Of a DNA stretch of 64,000 nt, positions 61,197 to 64,000 are shown one piece after another. The notes beneath the pieces are model-generated. The model saw nothing but the letters and a program-made list of their open reading frames with translations. It was not told the origin of the DNA and made no database searches. The DNA comes from Pseudomonas fluorescens (GTDB lineage: Bacteria > Pseudomonadota > Gammaproteobacteria > Pseudomonadales > Pseudomonadaceae), in the NCBI GenBank assembly GCA_902825215.1, contig LR782234.1, positions 4,154,001-4,218,000 of the forward strand. The letters are read 5' to 3'. Both the position numbers and the translations under genes were made by a program. Every line of letters begins with the position of its first letter. Positions within the stretch are counted from its first letter, which is position 1.

Positions 61197-63461
61197 TTAG
61201 AGATCTACATCGTCAAAGATGTCACGTCCTCCACCCGTTGCAGATGGCCGAATCAAATCGCTCCGTCCGACTGCTGGCTCCTCATACCGCTCTTGCGAGA
61301 CCTCACTCACCCAATCGTCGACTCGACGCCGTTGGGTATCGAGCACATCCTCGATACCGGGCCATTCCGGAAAGGCCGCGTAAATACCCTCTAGCTCATC
61401 AATAAAATCACAAAAGTGGTTATCAGGATCGTTTTCGTAGCAATACGATTTCTGCAGGGATTTGCGAACCCTGTCCAGGTCAGGCAGCACATATTTCTGT
61501 ACATCGCTGTAGAATTCTTCACGCTCGTGGCTAGTGAAGAACTCATGCATCTCGTTATCGTAGATGTGCCCGAGTTCATCATGATCAAAGACAAAGTCCC
61601 GAATCTTGGTGGAAATCGCATCTCGTGCTGACTCAGGTAAAAGCCCTTGCCGTAGTAGGCGGAGCGCTAGATCAGACGACCTCGTAAAAAGGTTTATCGC
61701 GAAGTCACGAACCAAGCTGGAGTGCAGCTTTCCATCAGTTTTCGAGTAGATGTCTAAGAACACGTCATTTGTCCTGCGCTGCAAAAAAGAATACAGCCTT
61801 CCCCGCCTGGTGCGCTCCATGTCGCCCTCGCATGCAACGTATTCACAGCACCGGTTCGCGATTTCTGCGAACATACTTGAAGGCAAAATCGTAGCGTTTT
61901 GAACCCCTGCGTTGCCGCATGTCACCAGTTCCATCAACCGCTCAATCGGTGTTCCATCCACAAAGATCTGCAGATGTTCAGGACTCTGGGCGAGTATCAA
62001 CGCAAACGCATCCCCAATCGTAGGATGCTTGTATCGCCAGAAACGTCCATCAGCTGTATCCGCCATCTGAAGAAAACTTCCCCGGAGGCTATCAAGAGCT
62101 CGGATACACCCGGCCTGGCTACCGCCCAACCTCTCAATTGTCTGCATCTCGCCGCTAGACAGACTCACCGGGCTTTCGATTGCTCCATGCTTCATGTAGA
62201 GAAGAGCAAGTGCGGCCTGGCTCTCGTCATCCATTCCCTGCATCGTCTCGACGAGCCATCGCTCCTGCTTCGCGACAAATTCGTCGATATTTTTCTGGTC
62301 AATCTTTAGTGCTTTGGTGAATTCAACGCTCCCCAAGCGCCGAGCAGTCTCCGGAGCGAACCGACTGTGAGCTGCCACTGCAGGAAGAAATTCCTTCAAG
62401 ACCGTCCGAACTCGCTGTGGTTGGTTTCCAAGCTTTACATGGTTGTAGAGGATTTCTGACCTTTCCTGGGAGGTCAGCTCTTTCACGTCGATGACAACTT
62501 GGCTCTCTTCCATCAGAGGAAATGCTGTTTTCTTGAGGTCACGTCGGGCGCTGTTGTAAATGTAGTCACGGCTGGTCAGAACTATCCGATGCCCGCCTCG
62601 GATCATGGTCGTGAGAGCGGGAAGAATCCGGTTCCACTCCATCACCAAGTCTGCTTCGTACTGCATCGCCCCGAAGGCGTCATCAACCCATACGAACTGC
62701 GATGCTTCTTCAGTATTCCAGTGATCTCTTATCTGCTCAGGCCTCTCCAGCTTCAATACTAGGCTTCCCCATTTGTCCATCGCACACATTGCCATGAGTG
62801 AGGCAATCGTTGTCTTACCTGCTGCGGGCTCTCCAACCAAAAGAACAAAGCCATGTTGCTGAAGGGCTTGAAGCGCTTTGCGATAGGTGCCCGTCACCAC
62901 GAGCTTTGAAAGGTCGGGAAGCTCCGTCAGCAACGCCTTCGTCTGCTTGTACCGTCTTTCATCCAAGATCTGGCTAAGATCGCCAAGACCATAGAGTCGG
63001 GGCACGTTCATTCGCAGATCACTATTCAGTTGGATCCTCTCGCAGATCCAGGTAGAACCCAGCAAAAGCACGTGCTTGGCCCCAGCATCCTCAAACGCCA
63101 ACCGTATTTTGAGATTGCTATCCCCTGTCCAGCTTGCGTTTGTCATCAGGACATAGACATCACACTTTCCTTTGGCGACGAGTCTGCGCACCTTTTCAAG
63201 CTCACCAGTCACATCAGATAGAGTGAGATTGTGATCACGGCGCGATGTGAACTTGCATTGGATGACGAATTCGCCTGCATACACTTCGTTTGGCTGAGGA
63301 GACCACGTCCCCTTGAACCCACCATCGCGGCCTCCGTCATTTCCTTCAAGGAACGTCTCGACTGTTTGGCCCAAAACTGTTGAGGCCACCGCCATGCACA
63401 GTTGCTGAAAACTATGCCAACCTAAGAGATGAAGGTCGTATTTTGGGGGTGTCATGGGCAT
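61197..63461 (-). CDS. Mrr-like nuclease fused to a STAND-type NTPase (nSTAND3-like)
   Basis: A protein of 754 aa; the start is ATG 63461 with AAGGA before it. The N-terminal PD-(D/E)xK nuclease of Mrr type spans about residues 1-150: GWHSFQQLCMAVAS, then GNDGGRDGGFKG with the Asp (about 44) and FVIQCKF with Gln-x-Lys (about 66-70). A P-loop NTPase follows: VLLVGEPAAGKTTIASLMA (about 202-220) and the Walker B-like FVWVDDAFG (about 255). The rest is a long helical C-terminal sensor region. STAND NTPases fused to nucleases act in several bacterial anti-phage systems by oligomerising on a phage protein. The trigger here is unknown. Confidence 0.8.
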   Translation of the reverse strand: MPMTPPKYDLHLLGWHSFQQLCMAVASTVLGQTVETFLEGNDGGRDGGFKGTWSPQPNEVYAGEFVIQCKFTSRRDHNLTLSDVTGELEKVRRLVAKGKCDVYVLMTNASWTGDSNLKIRLAFEDAGAKHVLLLGSTWICERIQLNSDLRMNVPRLYGLGDLSQILDERRYKQTKALLTELPDLSKLVVTGTYRKALQALQQHGFVLLVGEPAAGKTTIASLMAMCAMDKWGSLVLKLERPEQIRDHWNTEEASQFVWVDDAFGAMQYEADLVMEWNRILPALTTMIRGGHRIVLTSRDYIYNSARRDLKKTAFPLMEESQVVIDVKELTSQERSEILYNHVKLGNQPQRVRTVLKEFLPAVAAHSRFAPETARRLGSVEFTKALKIDQKNIDEFVAKQERWLVETMQGMDDESQAALALLYMKHGAIESPVSLSSGEMQTIERLGGSQAGCIRALDSLRGSFLQMADTADGRFWRYKHPTIGDAFALILAQSPEHLQIFVDGTPIERLMELVTCGNAGVQNATILPSSMFAEIANRCCEYVACEGDMERTRRGRLYSFLQRRTNDVFLDIYSKTDGKLHSSLVRDFAINLFTRSSDLALRLLRQGLLPESARDAISTKIRDFVFDHDELGHIYDNEMHEFFTSHEREEFYSDVQKYVLPDLDRVRKSLQKSYCYENDPDNHFCDFIDELEGIYAAFPEWPGIEDVLDTQRRRVDDWVSEVSQERYEEPAVGRSDLIRPSATGGGRDIFDDVDL

Positions 63462-63594
63462 TCGATCCTTGCAGCTAAATCTAGAGGTAGGACATAAAGC
63501 CATCATAGCGGAACTGCAATAATGCCGGGGCTGTGGTAGCGGAAGCCGCACTTACTCACCTACGGGCGAGATTGAATTGGAGAACATTTGGTTT

Positions 63595-64000
63595 ATGAGA
63601 CAGGTCAGGCTGATCCGCCATGGAGAAAGCGCTGCCGGCGAAGCCAGCCTGGATCACGAGACAATTCCTCTTACGCCGAAAGGGGTTGGGCAAGCGTACT
63701 TGGTGACCTGCTCCTTTCGCAGTGCTCCCGATCTGATCGTGGCCTCTCCCTTCTCTCGAGCTGCGTCACCAGCTATGGCTACGGCGGCAAAGTTCATGGC
63801 CGTCCCGCTTGAAACTTGGCCGACTCAGGAGTTCACGTATCTCGAGCCAGGTAGGTGCGCGAACACGACTGTCACCCAACGGCGTGAGTGGGTCGACGCG
63901 CACTGGTCTAGATCCGATCCTGCATTCAGGGATGGGCCGGGGCCGAATCGTTTCTGGACTTCATATTCCGGGCTCAGTTTTTGCTGGATCGCCTTGCAGA
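63595..64000 (+). CDS. Histidine phosphatase family protein (cut by window end)
   Basis: An open frame from ATG 63595 runs off the right edge without a stop. It begins MRQVRLIRHGESAAGEASLD, with the phosphatase Arg-His-Gly-Glu signature, and continues with LTPKGVGQA and DLIVASPFSRAASPAM, the second conserved Arg region of the SixA/phosphoglycerate mutase branch. The substrate is unknown. Such genes are often found next to defence and signalling genes on genomic islands. It is divergent from the STAND NTPase gene. Confidence 0.8.
   Translation, partial: MRQVRLIRHGESAAGEASLDHETIPLTPKGVGQAYLVTCSFRSAPDLIVASPFSRAASPAMATAAKFMAVPLETWPTQEFTYLEPGRCANTTVTQRREWVDAHWSRSDPAFRDGPGPNRFWTSYSGLSFCWIALQ

Noticed and set aside
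48391..64000. CRISPR array or cas genes in the defence-like island
   Set aside because: No regularly spaced direct repeats and no Cas-type protein motifs were seen.

Overview
The window looks like a chromosome segment from a fluorescent Pseudomonas (P. fluorescens group). It carries a pyoverdine chromophore synthetase (pvdL) with its sigma factor pvdS, an acyclic-terpene (atu) operon, and REP doublets built on GTGGGAGCNNGC-type half-sites, all in high-GC, Pseudomonas-style coding sequence. From about 48.4 kb the DNA becomes visibly AT-richer and the gene content changes to recombinases and defence-type proteins, which suggests a horizontally acquired island whose right end lies outside the window.

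Layout of the core part. 1-2445: the end of dsbD, a membrane-anchored TlpA-like thioredoxin and dsbG, a periplasmic thiol-redox operon. 2557-18680: an alpha/beta hydrolase, pvdL, pvdS and a siderophore-type N-acetyltransferase (pvdY). These pyoverdine genes are tied together by a Fur box in front of pvdS and PvdS-type promoters in front of pvdL and pvdY. 18768-28816: a periplasmic binding protein, then the TetR-type repressor atuR divergent from atuABCDEF (citronellol/geraniol degradation through geranyl-CoA carboxylase), with two mirror-image operator palindromes between them. 28887-35567: an exonuclease, ppnP, a MOSC protein, cheV, a small helical protein, a NarL-type two-component pair and a YegS-like lipid kinase. 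35998-38687: a small membrane protein and the molybdenum-cofactor genes moeA, moaB and mobA. 38766-47847: a small lipoprotein, an RluA-type pseudouridine synthase, two small cytosolic proteins, a cation/proton antiporter with an NAD-binding domain, an ammonium transporter, a DUF883/YqjE-type membrane trio, an EAL phosphodiesterase and dGTPase.

Layout of the island. After dgt come two blocks of structured repeats (47876-48390). A tightly coupled four-gene operon (48804-55067) follows; it encodes three large tyrosine-recombinase-like proteins and one 184-aa protein, probably the mobilisation module. Next are small uncharacterised genes, a DUF262-type protein with an overlapping small partner, and a run of short hairpins (57357-57471). 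The block 58036-64000 is defence-like: a Shedu-type nuclease carrying a zinc-finger/degenerate HNH segment, an H-NS-like MvaT-family silencer, a DEDDh exonuclease coupled to a small unknown protein, an Mrr-like nuclease fused to a STAND-type NTPase, and a histidine phosphatase cut by the window end.

All assignments come from reading motifs and gene order in the sequence. No database search was possible, so family names in the island, and pvdY, are inferences.
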